The notes under the pieces: model-generated
Database searches by the model: none
The model's input: the letters and a program-made list of their open reading frames with translations, nothing else
What the model was told of the DNA's origin: nothing
Source of the DNA: Comamonadaceae bacterium
GTDB lineage: Bacteria > Pseudomonadota > Gammaproteobacteria > Burkholderiales > Burkholderiaceae_C
Reading direction: 5' to 3'
Assembly: GCA_027486255.1 (NCBI GenBank)
Contig: JAIXPL010000060.1
Span: 1 to 34,618 of the forward strand
DNA: 34,618 bases
In this document: piece after piece, positions 15,043 to 23,870 of the stretch
How positions within the stretch are numbered: position 1 is the first letter of the stretch
How the letters are laid out: every line of letters begins with the position of its first letter
Program-made: the position numbers and the translations under genes

Positions 15043-15931
15043 GCCGCCTGAGCCAGGCGCTGCTTCGGCCGCCCAGGCTGCGCTGGAGCAGCGTTTCGGC
15101 GTGTTCCACCGCGTCGAGCAGCCCCATCAGATCAATTCCGGTGTGCAGGCCGGCGCCCTGGGCGAGCAGCACCAGGTCTTCGGTGGCCACGTTGCCGGCT
15201 GCGCCGGGGGCAAACGGGCAGCCGCCGATGCCGCCTACGCTGGCGTCAAAGCGGCGGATGCCGTTTTCCAGTGCCGCCCAGGCATTGGCCACGCCCATGC
15301 CCCGCGTGTCGTGGAAATGCATGGCCAGCGTCTCCAGCGGCAGGGAGCTGGCCAGCAGACGAACGAGTTCGCGCACCTGGGCTGGGCCTGTGGCGCCAAT
15401 CGTGTCGGCGATCACGATTTCGTCCGCCTGCGCGGCATGCATGCGCTCTGACAGCTCAATCACACGTGCGGCAGGCGTCAGGCCCTCGAACGGGCATTCA
15501 AAAGCCACCGCCACATAGGCCCGGGTCTTCATGCCCAGGGCGCGGGCGGCATGCAGGGTCTGCTCGCTGACCTCGGTGGCCTGGGTCAGGCCCATGTTGA
15601 TGTTCTTGAGGTTCATGGTTTCCGTGGCCGAGAGCACCACGGCGATCTCGCGGGCGCCAGCCGCGTGCGCGCGCTCCAGGCCCTTGAGGTTGGGCACCAG
15701 CACCGAGCAGCGCAGGGCCGGGAAACGCTGTAGCGCTCCGGCCACCACCTCGCTGGCATCGGCCATCTGCGGCACGGCCTTGGGCGAGACAAAACTGGTG
15801 GCCTCCACGCTCTGCACCCCGGCCTGCACCAGGCGCTGGATGAGGCCGAGCTTGCCGTCGGTGCTCACGTGCAAGGGCTGGTTCTGCAGGCCATCGCGGG
15901 GACTGACGTCGGTGATGTGAATGCGGTCCAT
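15014..15931 (-). CDS. HMG-CoA-lyase-like (TIM-barrel) acyl-CoA lyase
   Basis: The start is ATG at 15931 (MDRIHITDVS) with AAGGAA upstream; the longer frame reads antisense into the neighbouring gene. The 305-residue enzyme has the HMGL-family active-site set: Arg12-Asp13 in SPRDGLQ, His205, His207 and Asp208 in HFHDTRG, and Cys238 in GGCPFAPGAAGN. The family cleaves 3-hydroxy-3-methylglutaryl-CoA, but relatives cleave citramalyl-CoA and similar 3-hydroxyacyl-CoAs. It follows a CaiB-type CoA-transferase by 19 bases. That pairing makes activation of a free hydroxyacid followed by lyase cleavage likely. HMG-CoA lyase in leucine breakdown remains possible, but no other leucine-pathway gene is present. 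Confidence 0.92.
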   Translation of the reverse strand: MDRIHITDVSPRDGLQNQPLHVSTDGKLGLIQRLVQAGVQSVEATSFVSPKAVPQMADASEVVAGALQRFPALRCSVLVPNLKGLERAHAAGAREIAVVLSATETMNLKNINMGLTQATEVSEQTLHAARALGMKTRAYVAVAFECPFEGLTPAARVIELSERMHAAQADEIVIADTIGATGPAQVRELVRLLASSLPLETLAMHFHDTRGMGVANAWAALENGIRRFDASVGGIGGCPFAPGAAGNVATEDLVLLAQGAGLHTGIDLMGLLDAVEHAETLLQRSLGGRSSAWLRRQKAKMASAA

Positions 15932-15950
15932 GTCGGAATTCCTTGGTTGA

Positions 15951-17147
15951 TCAGGCAATGACACCCTGTTGGCGCAGCTCTTGAATGCGCTCTGCGCTGT
16001 AGCCCAGCAGCTTGGAGAACACGCCGTCGGTGTGCTCGCCCAGCGTGGGTGGGCGGGTGAAGGGCCGCGGTGCATTGGCCGAGAGCTTGACCGGGTTGCC
16101 CGGCATCTCGACGCGCTCGCCGCCCTGGAGTTCGACCGGCACCACCATGTCACGCGCGCGCACCTGGGCGTTGTTCAGGGACTGGGCGAAATTGTTCACG
16201 GGGCCGCAAGGAATTTGGGCTGCTTCGAGTTTTTCCAGCCAGTAGGCCGTGCTTTGGGTGCGGAACTTTTCGCTGATCAGCGCCTCGATGCGGGCCTTGG
16301 CCGCAAAGCGCACGGGCTGCTGCAGGTACTCAGGTTTGCTGAGTTCATCGATCTGGATGAACTTGGCAAAACGCTCGTAGAAAGCGTCGCCGATGCAGGC
16401 CACGATCACGTGGCCATCGGCGGTGGGAAAGGCGTTGTAGGGCACGTGTACGAAGTGCCCGTTGCCGATGCCCTCGGGCACCTGGCCCGACATCAGGTAC
16501 ATGGTGGCCATGTAGTTGAGCATGGAGACCTGCGCATCGAGCATGGAGATGTCCACGTGCTGGCCCACACCGGTGCGTTCGCGCTCGGCAATGGCCGCCA
16601 GCACGCCGATGATGCCAAACAGGCCCCCGCCCAGGTCGCCAATCGGAATGCCGCTGCGCAAGGGGCCGGTCTGGGGCGTGCCGGTGATGGACATGCCGCC
16701 GCCCATGGCCTGAACCACCTGGTCAAAGGCGGGGCGGTGAATGTCTGGGCCGGTTTCGCCAAAGCCCGTGACGGAGCAGGTGATGATGCGCGGGTTGACA
16801 CGGGACAAGGCCTCGTGGTCGATGCCCAGGCGCTTGGGCACCCCGACGCTGAAGTTGTCGAACACCACATCCGCCTGGCGCACCAGGTCGAGGAACACGG
16901 CGCGTCCGGCCTCGCTCTTGAGGTCGATGCACACGCTTTCTTTGTTCCGGTTGAGCGTGAGGTAGTAGGCCCCCATGCCCTGGCGTGAGAAGTCGGGGTC
17001 TTTTTCCAGCAGGCGGCGGGTGCCCTCTCCGCTGCCCGGCGGCTCCACCTTGATGGTGCGGGCGCCCAGGTCGGCCAGCATCATGGTGCCGTAGGGGCCG
17101 GAAAGCATGTGGGTCAGGTCGAGCACGAGCAGGTGGTCGAGGGCCAT
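15951..17147 (-). CDS. CaiB/BaiF-type (class III) CoA-transferase
   Basis: I choose the ATG at 17147 (MALDHLLVLDLTHM) because GGAGGAG lies just upstream. The 398-residue protein is a typical class III CoA-transferase: GPYGTMMLADLGA near the N-terminus, the NRNKES segment, GFGETGP, and GIPIGDLGGG with Asp171, which fits the catalytic Asp of formyl-CoA transferase. These enzymes move CoA from a donor such as succinyl-CoA to a carboxylic acid through an aspartyl-CoA thioester. Coupled to the downstream HMGL-type lyase, it probably activates a hydroxyacid such as citramalate for cleavage. Substrate is inferred only from this pairing. Confidence 0.93.
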   Translation of the reverse strand: MALDHLLVLDLTHMLSGPYGTMMLADLGARTIKVEPPGSGEGTRRLLEKDPDFSRQGMGAYYLTLNRNKESVCIDLKSEAGRAVFLDLVRQADVVFDNFSVGVPKRLGIDHEALSRVNPRIITCSVTGFGETGPDIHRPAFDQVVQAMGGGMSITGTPQTGPLRSGIPIGDLGGGLFGIIGVLAAIAERERTGVGQHVDISMLDAQVSMLNYMATMYLMSGQVPEGIGNGHFVHVPYNAFPTADGHVIVACIGDAFYERFAKFIQIDELSKPEYLQQPVRFAAKARIEALISEKFRTQSTAYWLEKLEAAQIPCGPVNNFAQSLNNAQVRARDMVVPVELQGGERVEMPGNPVKLSANAPRPFTRPPTLGEHTDGVFSKLLGYSAERIQELRQQGVIA

Positions 17148-17292
17148 GGGGTCACTCCTCCAGATTGGGATGTCGCAGTCTGCGCTGGCAGCGCGTTCGC
17201 CGCATCTTCCCTCAAACTCGGCACTTCGCCCCAGCGCCTGGGCGACAAATCGGCCGTCCATGCCTGCCCGATGGGCAGCGCGGCCTTCTCGG

Positions 17293-17664
17293 TCAGTGGG
17301 GGCGGTGGTACTCGTGCTGCTTGAGATCGTCCAGGCTCACGAATTCCAGAGCCCGCTCATGGGTGCACTCGAGCACCACTGGCGGGGCCAGGCCCGCCAG
17401 CAGGGCCTGGCGCCAGCGGGTGGCACACAGGCACCAGCGGTCACCGGGCTTGAGGCCACGAAAGCGCCACTCCGGCCGGGGCGTGCTGAGGTCGTTGCCA
17501 ACGGCCTGCGAGAAGGCCAGAAACTCGGCCGTCATGCGGGCGCAGATCAGGTGCGAGCCCGCATCGCTCTCGTCGGTGCTGCAGCAGCCGTCGCGCATGT
17601 AGCCGGTCAGGGGATCGAAGGAGCAGGGGACCAGGGCGGTGCCCAGGACGTTCAGGGGAGTCAT
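17293..17664 (-). CDS. DUF2237 family protein
   Basis: The 123-residue protein matches the compact DUF2237 family, with the characteristic segments NVLGTALVPCSFDPLTGY, MRDGCC, VGNDLSTPRPEWRF and GLKPGDRWCLCATRW. The several conserved cysteines suggest metal binding or redox behaviour, but I know of no established function. It is divergent from the decarboxylase gene and lies 145 bases upstream of the CoA-transferase. That gap has no gene, only a small CTGCCC/GGGCAG hairpin (17264-17278) without a T-run. It need not belong to the catabolic cluster, since this family is widespread. Confidence 0.9.
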   Translation of the reverse strand: MTPLNVLGTALVPCSFDPLTGYMRDGCCSTDESDAGSHLICARMTAEFLAFSQAVGNDLSTPRPEWRFRGLKPGDRWCLCATRWRQALLAGLAPPVVLECTHERALEFVSLDDLKQHEYHRPH

Positions 17665-17795
17665 GGCCTTGCGGGGTTGCGATGGTGTGTCAGGATGTTC
17701 TTGGCGGCGGGACCCGTATCGGCACCTGCCAGGATCGGTATGACTTTACACTCAGGCGTTTTCCGTTCCATCCAGGCCCGCCAGCCCTGCCGCCC

Positions 17796-20069
17796 ATGAA
17801 ATTTCGTTTCCCTATCGTCATCATCGACGAAGACTTTCGTTCCGAGAACACCTCGGGCTTGGGCATCCGCGCGCTGGCGCAGGCCATCGAGTCTGAGGGC
17901 TTCGAGATCTTGGGTGTCACCAGCTACGGCGACCTGTCGCAGTTTGCACAGCAACAAAGCCGGGCCAGTGCCTTCATTCTCTCGATTGATGACGAGGAGT
18001 TCACGCCCGGACCCGACCTGGATCCGGCCGTCTTGAGCCTGCGCAACTTCATTGCCGAAGTGCGGCGCAAGAACCTGGATGTGCCCATTTACGTTTACGG
18101 CGAGACCAAGACCTCGCGGCATATCCCCAACGACATCCTGCGGGAGTTGCACGGTTTCATCCACATGTACGAGGACACGCCGGAGTTCATGGCGCGTCAC
18201 ATCATCCGCGAGGCCAAGAGCTACCTCGAGGGTGTACAGCCCCCGTTTTTCAAGGCCCTGCTTGACTACGCCGAGGACGGCTCCTACTCCTGGCACTGCC
18301 CTGGCCATTCGGGTGGCGTGGCTTTCTTGAAGAGCCCCGTGGGCCAGATGTTCCACCAGTTCTTCGGCGAAAACATGCTGCGCGCTGACGTGTGCAATGC
18401 CGTGGAAGAACTCGGGCAGCTGCTCGACCACACCGGGCCGGTGGCCGCGAGCGAGCGCAATGCCGCTCGCATCTTCAATGCCGATCACTGCTTCTTCGTG
18501 ACCAATGGCACCAGCACCTCCAACAAGATGGTCTGGCACCACACGGTGGCGCCAGGCGACGTGGTGGTGGTGGACCGCAATTGCCACAAGTCCATCCTGC
18601 ACTCCATCATCATGACCGGTGCGATCCCGGTGTTCCTCAAGCCCACGCGCAACCACTTCGGCATCATCGGGCCCATCCCGCAGAGCGAATTCACGCGCGA
18701 AGCCATCGAGGCCAAGATCCTGGCCAACCCACTGCTCCAGGGCGTGGACGCGACCAAAGTGAAGCCGCGCGTGCTCACGCTCACCCAGTCCACCTACGAC
18801 GGTGTGCTCTACAACACCGAGACCATCAAGGGCATGCTGGACGGCTACATCGACAACCTGCACTTCGATGAGGCCTGGCTGCCGCACGCGGCCTTCCATC
18901 CCTTCTACGGCTCCTACCACGCCATGGGCAAGAACCGCCCGCGGCCGAAGGAGACCATGGTCTACGCCACGCAGTCCATCCACAAGTTGCTGGCCGGCAT
19001 CAGCCAGGCCAGCCATGTGCTGGTGCAGGACTCGCAGAACGTCAAGCTCGACAGGCACCTCTTCAACGAGGCCTTCCTGATGCACACCTCCACCTCGCCG
19101 CAGTACAGCATCATCGCCAGCTGCGACGTGGCTGCCGCCATGATGGAGCCGCCCGGCGGCACTCCACTGGTGGAGGAAGGCATTGCCGAGGCGCTGGACT
19201 TCCGCCGTGCCATGCGCAAGGTCGATGCCGAATACGGCGACGACTGGTGGTTCAAGGTCTGGGGGCCTGAGCAGCTCATGGAAGAAGGCATTGGTCAGGC
19301 CGACAACTGGATCTTGCAGGGCGAGGACTCCTCGGCCCTTGACGGCAACTGGCACGGCTTTGGCCAGATCGCCTCGGGCTTCAACATGCTGGACCCGATC
19401 AAGTCCACCATCGTCACGCCGGGTCTGGACCTCGATGGCAAGTTCGCCAAGACGGGCATCCCGGCCAGCATCGTCACCAAGTTCCTGGCCGAGCATGGCG
19501 TGATCGTGGAGAAGACGGGCCTGTACAGCTTCTTCATCATGTTCACCATCGGCATCACCAAGGGTCGCTGGAACACCTTGCTGACAGCGCTGCAGCAGTT
19601 CAAGGACGACTACGCCAAGAACCAGCCCATGTGGCGGATCCTGCCGGAGTTCTGCCAGAAGTACCCGCGCTACGAGCGCATGGGTCTGGCCGACCTGTGC
19701 CAGCACATCCACGAGCTGTACGCCAAGTACGACATCGCGCGCCTGACCACCGAGGTCTACCTGAGCGACCTGGCCCCGGCCATGACGCCCAGCGACGCCT
19801 ATGCGCACATCGCGCACCGCAAGACCGAGCGCGTGGAGATCGACAATCTGGAGGGTCGCATCACCGTGGGCCTGGTCACGCCATACCCGCCCGGCATTCC
19901 GCTGCTGATCCCGGGCGAGGTGTTCAACCGGAAAATCGTGGACTACCTGAAATTCGCCCGCGAGTTCAATGCGCAGTGCCCGGGTTTCGAAACCGACATC
20001 CATGGCCTCATCGAAGAGCTCGATGCCGCAGGCAAACCCCGGTACTACGCGGACTGTGTCAAGCCCTGA
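17796..20069 (+). CDS. PLP-dependent Orn/Lys/Arg decarboxylase
   Basis: The ATG at 17796 (MKFRFPIVIID) gives 757 residues, the normal length of the large acid-inducible-type decarboxylases. It has an N-terminal wing domain (about 1-140), a fold-type I PLP domain with WHCPGHSGGVAF, VVVDRNCHKS and the Schiff-base Lys397 in QSIHKLLAG, and the C-terminal domain with YPPGIPLLIPGE. The family forms decamers of dimers and makes agmatine, cadaverine or putrescine with CO2. Overall character is nearest to AdiA-type arginine decarboxylase, but lysine or ornithine cannot be excluded from motifs alone. No antiporter gene is adjacent, so a role in polyamine supply is at least as likely as acid resistance. 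Confidence 0.93.
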   Translation: MKFRFPIVIIDEDFRSENTSGLGIRALAQAIESEGFEILGVTSYGDLSQFAQQQSRASAFILSIDDEEFTPGPDLDPAVLSLRNFIAEVRRKNLDVPIYVYGETKTSRHIPNDILRELHGFIHMYEDTPEFMARHIIREAKSYLEGVQPPFFKALLDYAEDGSYSWHCPGHSGGVAFLKSPVGQMFHQFFGENMLRADVCNAVEELGQLLDHTGPVAASERNAARIFNADHCFFVTNGTSTSNKMVWHHTVAPGDVVVVDRNCHKSILHSIIMTGAIPVFLKPTRNHFGIIGPIPQSEFTREAIEAKILANPLLQGVDATKVKPRVLTLTQSTYDGVLYNTETIKGMLDGYIDNLHFDEAWLPHAAFHPFYGSYHAMGKNRPRPKETMVYATQSIHKLLAGISQASHVLVQDSQNVKLDRHLFNEAFLMHTSTSPQYSIIASCDVAAAMMEPPGGTPLVEEGIAEALDFRRAMRKVDAEYGDDWWFKVWGPEQLMEEGIGQADNWILQGEDSSALDGNWHGFGQIASGFNMLDPIKSTIVTPGLDLDGKFAKTGIPASIVTKFLAEHGVIVEKTGLYSFFIMFTIGITKGRWNTLLTALQQFKDDYAKNQPMWRILPEFCQKYPRYERMGLADLCQHIHELYAKYDIARLTTEVYLSDLAPAMTPSDAYAHIAHRKTERVEIDNLEGRITVGLVTPYPPGIPLLIPGEVFNRKIVDYLKFAREFNAQCPGFETDIHGLIEELDAAGKPRYYADCVKP

Positions 20070-20085
20070 GGTTCATCCCGTCAAT

Positions 20086-20115
20086 AAAAAAGGCGCACCT
20101 CGGTGCGCCTTTTTT
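20086..20115. terminator. Bidirectional intrinsic terminator
   Basis: A near-perfect hairpin with A-run, GGCGCACC stem, minimal loop, GGTGCGCC stem and T-run sits between the convergent decarboxylase and fabI genes. The A-run on one side and the T-run on the other make it work in both directions. Confidence 0.9.
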
Positions 20116-20140
20116 GTATCCAGCTCCAGGGCTGGGTTGC

Positions 20141-20935
20141 TCAGCCCTCGGCCGGTTCGGCGATGCCGCCCACCACTTGGCTGAAACCCCCATCGACGTA
20201 GGTGATTTCGGCCGTCACGCCACCGGCCAGGTCACTCAGAAGGAAGGCCGCCACGTTGCCCACGTCGTCGATGGTCACGTTGCGGCGGATGGGGGAGGTC
20301 TCGGCCACCACGCTCAAGATCTTGCCAAAGCCCTTGATGCCGCTGGCAGCTAAGGTTTTGATGGGTCCGGCGCTGATCCCGTTGACGCGCACGCCCTTGG
20401 GCCCCATCGATTCAGCCAGGTAGCGCACCGAGGCCTCGAGGCTGGCCTTGGCCAGGCCCATGGTGTTGTAGTTGGGGACGGTGCGGATGGCCCCCAGGTA
20501 GGACAGCGTCAGCAGGGCAGCCTTGTCGCGCAGCAGGGGCTGAGCCGCCTTGGCCATGGCCGGGAAGCTGTAGGCGCTGATGTCGTGCGCGATCTTGAAG
20601 GCTTCGCGGGAAAGGCCCTCGAGAAAGTCGCCGGCGATCGCTTCGCGCGGGGCAAAACCGATGGCATGCACGAAGCCGTCAAACTGCGGCCAGTGAACCG
20701 ACAGGTCTTTGAAGAGGCGCTCGATCTGCTCGTCGCTGCCGACATCGCAGTCGAAGATCAGTTTGGAGCCGAAATCGGCGGCGTATTCGGTGATTCGGTC
20801 CTTGAAGCGCTCGCCCACATAGCTGAAAGCCAGCTCGGCCCCTTGTGCATGGCAGGCCTTGGCGATGCCGTAGGCGATGGAGCGGTTGGACAGCACCCCC
20901 GTGATCAGGAGCTTCTTGCCTTGGAGGAATCCCAT
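20141..20935 (-). CDS. fabI: Enoyl-[acyl-carrier-protein] reductase (NADH)
   Basis: The 264-residue protein is FabI, which reduces trans-2-enoyl-ACP in the last step of each fatty-acid elongation cycle. The divergent-SDR nucleotide motif [13 protein letters not shown] is at 13-25, and the active-site residues Tyr146, Tyr156 and Lys163 keep the spacing of E. coli FabI ([15 protein letters not shown]). It starts with ATG after AAAGGAT. It is divergent from yejA with a 77-base gap that must hold both promoters. Confidence 0.97.
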   Translation of the reverse strand: MGFLQGKKLLITGVLSNRSIAYGIAKACHAQGAELAFSYVGERFKDRITEYAADFGSKLIFDCDVGSDEQIERLFKDLSVHWPQFDGFVHAIGFAPREAIAGDFLEGLSREAFKIAHDISAYSFPAMAKAAQPLLRDKAALLTLSYLGAIRTVPNYNTMGLAKASLEASVRYLAESMGPKGVRVNGISAGPIKTLAASGIKGFGKILSVVAETSPIRRNVTIDDVGNVAAFLLSDLAGGVTAEITYVDGGFSQVVGGIAEPAEG

Positions 20936-21012
20936 GTCTTTATCCTTTGGAGTCGTCAGGTGCCACCGAGGGCAGCAGGCGCCCGTGGGGCGCTTTCGGG
21001 CAGAATTGTCTC

Positions 21013-22842
21013 ATGAGGTATTGGTGCATCAGTCCCCGTCTCCGCCTGCTGGTCGCAGCGGTTTGGGCGCTTTGGTGGCCGGCCGCATCCACCTGGGCAG
21101 CCCATGGCTATGCGCTCTGGGGCGATCTGAAGTACCCGCCAGGATTTGTCCACTTTGACTATGCCAACCCTCAAGCCCCCAGGGGTGGCGAGCTCCGGCT
21201 GGTGAGCAACTCCCGCGCCTCCACCTTCGACAAGTACAACCCCTTCACCATCAAAGGCAGTGCGCCGGCCTATCTGTCTGACCTGATGTTCGACTCGCTG
21301 CTGGCCGGTTCGCTGGACGAAACAGGCTCGGGTTATGGCCTGCTGGCGCAAGACGTGAGTGTGGCCCCTGATGGCCTGAGCGCGACCTTCAGATTGCGGC
21401 CCGAGGCACGCTTTCACAACGGCGAGCCGGTGCGGGCTGAGGATGTGAAGCACAGCTTCGACACCCTGATGGGCCCGTACACCTCGCCGGCCTACAAGAC
21501 CTTGCTGGAAGACGTGGCCGGCGTGGACGTGCTGGACGAGCGCACCCTGCGCTACCGCTTCAAAAAACCCAACCGTGAATTGCCCCTGACCGTGGGTGGA
21601 TTACCGGTCTTCAGCCGCAGCTGGGGCCAGGAGGCGGGCAAGCCCAAGCGCTTTGACCAGGTGGTGATGGACATCCCCATTGGCAGCGGCCCTTACCGAG
21701 TCGGCCCCGTGCGCTTTGGCAAGGACATCACCTATGTGCGCGATCCAGCCTATTGGGCGCGCGACCTGAATGTGCGCCGGGGCATGGCCAACTTCGACCG
21801 TATCACCGTCAAGATCTACAAAGACAACACGGCCCGACTGGAGGCGTTGAAGGCCGGCGAGTTCGATCTCATGCGCTTTTTCTCCGCCGGCGACTGGGCG
21901 CGCCGCGTCATTGGCAAGCGCTTTGACAGCGGCGAGCTGGTCAAGGGCGAGTTCCGTCACAAGCTGCCATCGGGCTTCCAAAGCTATGTCATCAACGTTC
22001 GCCGCGACAAGTTCAAGGATGTGCGCGTGCGCGAAGCCATCGGCCTGGCCATGGACTACGAGTGGATGAACCGCCAGCTTTTCTACGGCGCCTACCAGCG
22101 CGTGGTGGGGCTCTTTGGCAACACGGCCTGCCAGGCCACGGGCAGCCCCGGCCCCGAAGAGCTGGCGCTGCTGACGCCCTGGCGCAGCCAGGTACCGGAG
22201 GCGGTCTTCGGCCCCATGTACCGTCCCCCGCGCACCGATGGCGAGCAGAGCCTGCGCGGCAACCTGCGCCGTGCCCGTGACCTGCTGGCCGAGGCTGGCT
22301 GGACCATCCAGGACGGCGTGCTGCGCAACGCCCAGGGTCAGCCCTTCATCATCGAGTACCTCGACAGCAACGAGGCTGGCGCCCGCGTGGTCACGCCCTG
22401 GGCACGCAACCTAGAGAAGATCGGCATCGAGCTCAAGTACCGTGCGGTCGACTTTGCGCTCTACCAGCAGCGCCTGCAGCGCTTTGAGTTTGACATCACC
22501 AGCATTGCGTATGGCGGCACGCACAGCCCCGGGCAGCAGTACGCCGACCTGTTTGGCAGCAAGGCCGCCGCCACCGAGGACTCGGGCAATCTCGCTGGTG
22601 TGGCCAGCCCGGCCGTGGACGAGCTCATCGGGCACATGGTGGGCGCCAAGACCCAGGCTCAGATGCTGCCGGCCTGCCGGGCACTGGAGCGCGTGATCGC
22701 ACACAGCCACTACCTCATCCCGCAGTGGTCAGCGCCCACGCATCGCATGGCCTTCAACCAGCGTCGGCTGGCACGTCCTGACAGCATGCCGCCCTACGTC
22801 ACGGGCGAGAGCTGGGCCATCTTCACTTGGTGGGCGCGCTGA
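21013..22842 (+). CDS. yejA: Extracellular solute-binding protein, family 5 (YejA)
   Basis: The ATG at 21013 (MRYWCISPRLRLL) starts a signal peptide ending near TWAAHG; the 609-residue protein is a normal YejA. The mature N-terminus HGYALWGDLKYPPGF and the segment FDYANPQAPRGG are hallmarks of the YejA branch of peptide-binding proteins. In enterobacteria YejABEF imports peptides, including microcin C and defensin-like peptides. It is the first gene of the yejABEF operon, with the stop overlapping the start of yejB by one base. Confidence 0.95.
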   Translation: MRYWCISPRLRLLVAAVWALWWPAASTWAAHGYALWGDLKYPPGFVHFDYANPQAPRGGELRLVSNSRASTFDKYNPFTIKGSAPAYLSDLMFDSLLAGSLDETGSGYGLLAQDVSVAPDGLSATFRLRPEARFHNGEPVRAEDVKHSFDTLMGPYTSPAYKTLLEDVAGVDVLDERTLRYRFKKPNRELPLTVGGLPVFSRSWGQEAGKPKRFDQVVMDIPIGSGPYRVGPVRFGKDITYVRDPAYWARDLNVRRGMANFDRITVKIYKDNTARLEALKAGEFDLMRFFSAGDWARRVIGKRFDSGELVKGEFRHKLPSGFQSYVINVRRDKFKDVRVREAIGLAMDYEWMNRQLFYGAYQRVVGLFGNTACQATGSPGPEELALLTPWRSQVPEAVFGPMYRPPRTDGEQSLRGNLRRARDLLAEAGWTIQDGVLRNAQGQPFIIEYLDSNEAGARVVTPWARNLEKIGIELKYRAVDFALYQQRLQRFEFDITSIAYGGTHSPGQQYADLFGSKAAATEDSGNLAGVASPAVDELIGHMVGAKTQAQMLPACRALERVIAHSHYLIPQWSAPTHRMAFNQRRLARPDSMPPYVTGESWAIFTWWAR

Positions 22843-23870
22843 TGCTGGCCTACATCCTCAAGCGCGTGCTGCTCATGATCCCCACCTTGCTGGGGGTGCT
22901 GCTGATCACCTTTGCCGTGGTGCAGTTTGTGCCTGGCGGACCTGTGGAGCAGTACCTGGCCGAAGCCAAGGCCGGCGCTGGCGGGGGCGCTGAAAGTGGT
23001 GGCCTGAGCTACCGCGGCTCCCAGGGCGTGAATCCGCAGCGCTTGGAGCAAATCAAGGCGCTCTACGGCTTTGACAAGCCGGCCCATGAACGCTTCTTGC
23101 AGATGCTGGAGCAGTTTGCGCGCTTTGACCTGGGCAAGAGTTTTTTCCAGAACAAGGCGGTGTCTGATCTCATCATCGAGAAGCTGCCGGTCTCCATCAG
23201 CCTGGGCCTGTGGACCTTTTTCATCAGCTACCTGGTGGCGGTGCCTCTGGGTGTGGCCAAGGCCGTGCGGGCCGGTTCGCGCTTTGACTTCATCACCACC
23301 CTGCTGGTGCTGGTGGGCTACGCCATTCCCGGCTTCGTGCTGGGCGTGGTGCTTCTGGTGGTGTTCGGCGGGCAATTGCAATGGTTCCCCCTCAGAGGCC
23401 TGACCTCCAGCAATTGGGAGGAGCTCAGCTGGGGCGCGCGCATCGTGGATTACCTGTGGCACATCTGCCTGCCGGTCACGGCCATGGTGTTGGGCAGCTT
23501 CGCCGTCACCGCCATCCTGACCAAGAACGCCTTCCTCGAAGAGATCCGCAAGCAGTATGTGGTGACCGCCAGGGCCAAGGGCCTGGGCGAGCGCCAGGTG
23601 CTTTACAAGCACGTGTTTCGCAACGCGCTGATTCCCATCGTCACCGGCTTTCCGGCCGCCTTCATTGGCGCTTTCTTCACCGGCTCGCTGCTCATTGAAA
23701 CCTTGTTCTCGCTCGATGGCCTGGGCCTGCTGAGCTATGAGAGCGTGATCCGGCGGGACTACCCGGTGGTGATGGGCACGCTCTACCTCTTCACGCTCAT
23801 TGGCCTGGTGACCAAGCTGGTGAGCGACCTCTGTTATGTCTGGGTGGATCCCCGTGTCCGGTTCGACTAA
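22842..23870 (+). CDS. yejB: Peptide ABC transporter permease (YejB)
   Basis: The start is ATG at 22842 (MLAYILKRVLLMIP), overlapping the yejA stop by one base. The 342-residue permease has six predicted membrane segments, the N-terminal LLITFAVVQFVPGGPVEQY typical of DppB/OppB proteins and the EAA coupling loop around ARAKGLGERQVLYKHVFRN. A Gly/Ala-rich insert lies at about 45-60. The 3' end overlaps the annotated start of yejE. Confidence 0.95.
   Translation: MLAYILKRVLLMIPTLLGVLLITFAVVQFVPGGPVEQYLAEAKAGAGGGAESGGLSYRGSQGVNPQRLEQIKALYGFDKPAHERFLQMLEQFARFDLGKSFFQNKAVSDLIIEKLPVSISLGLWTFFISYLVAVPLGVAKAVRAGSRFDFITTLLVLVGYAIPGFVLGVVLLVVFGGQLQWFPLRGLTSSNWEELSWGARIVDYLWHICLPVTAMVLGSFAVTAILTKNAFLEEIRKQYVVTARAKGLGERQVLYKHVFRNALIPIVTGFPAAFIGAFFTGSLLIETLFSLDGLGLLSYESVIRRDYPVVMGTLYLFTLIGLVTKLVSDLCYVWVDPRVRFD

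Noticed and set aside
17264..17278. CTGCCC/GGGCAG hairpin upstream of the CoA-transferase gene
   Set aside because: Short stem, no T-run and no link to a start or stop; likely chance in GC-rich DNA.
17661..20003. 780-residue open frame antisense to the decarboxylase gene
   Set aside because: It is an exact shadow of a well-supported PLP decarboxylase in GC-rich sequence; its His/Gly/Val-rich product resembles no family I know.
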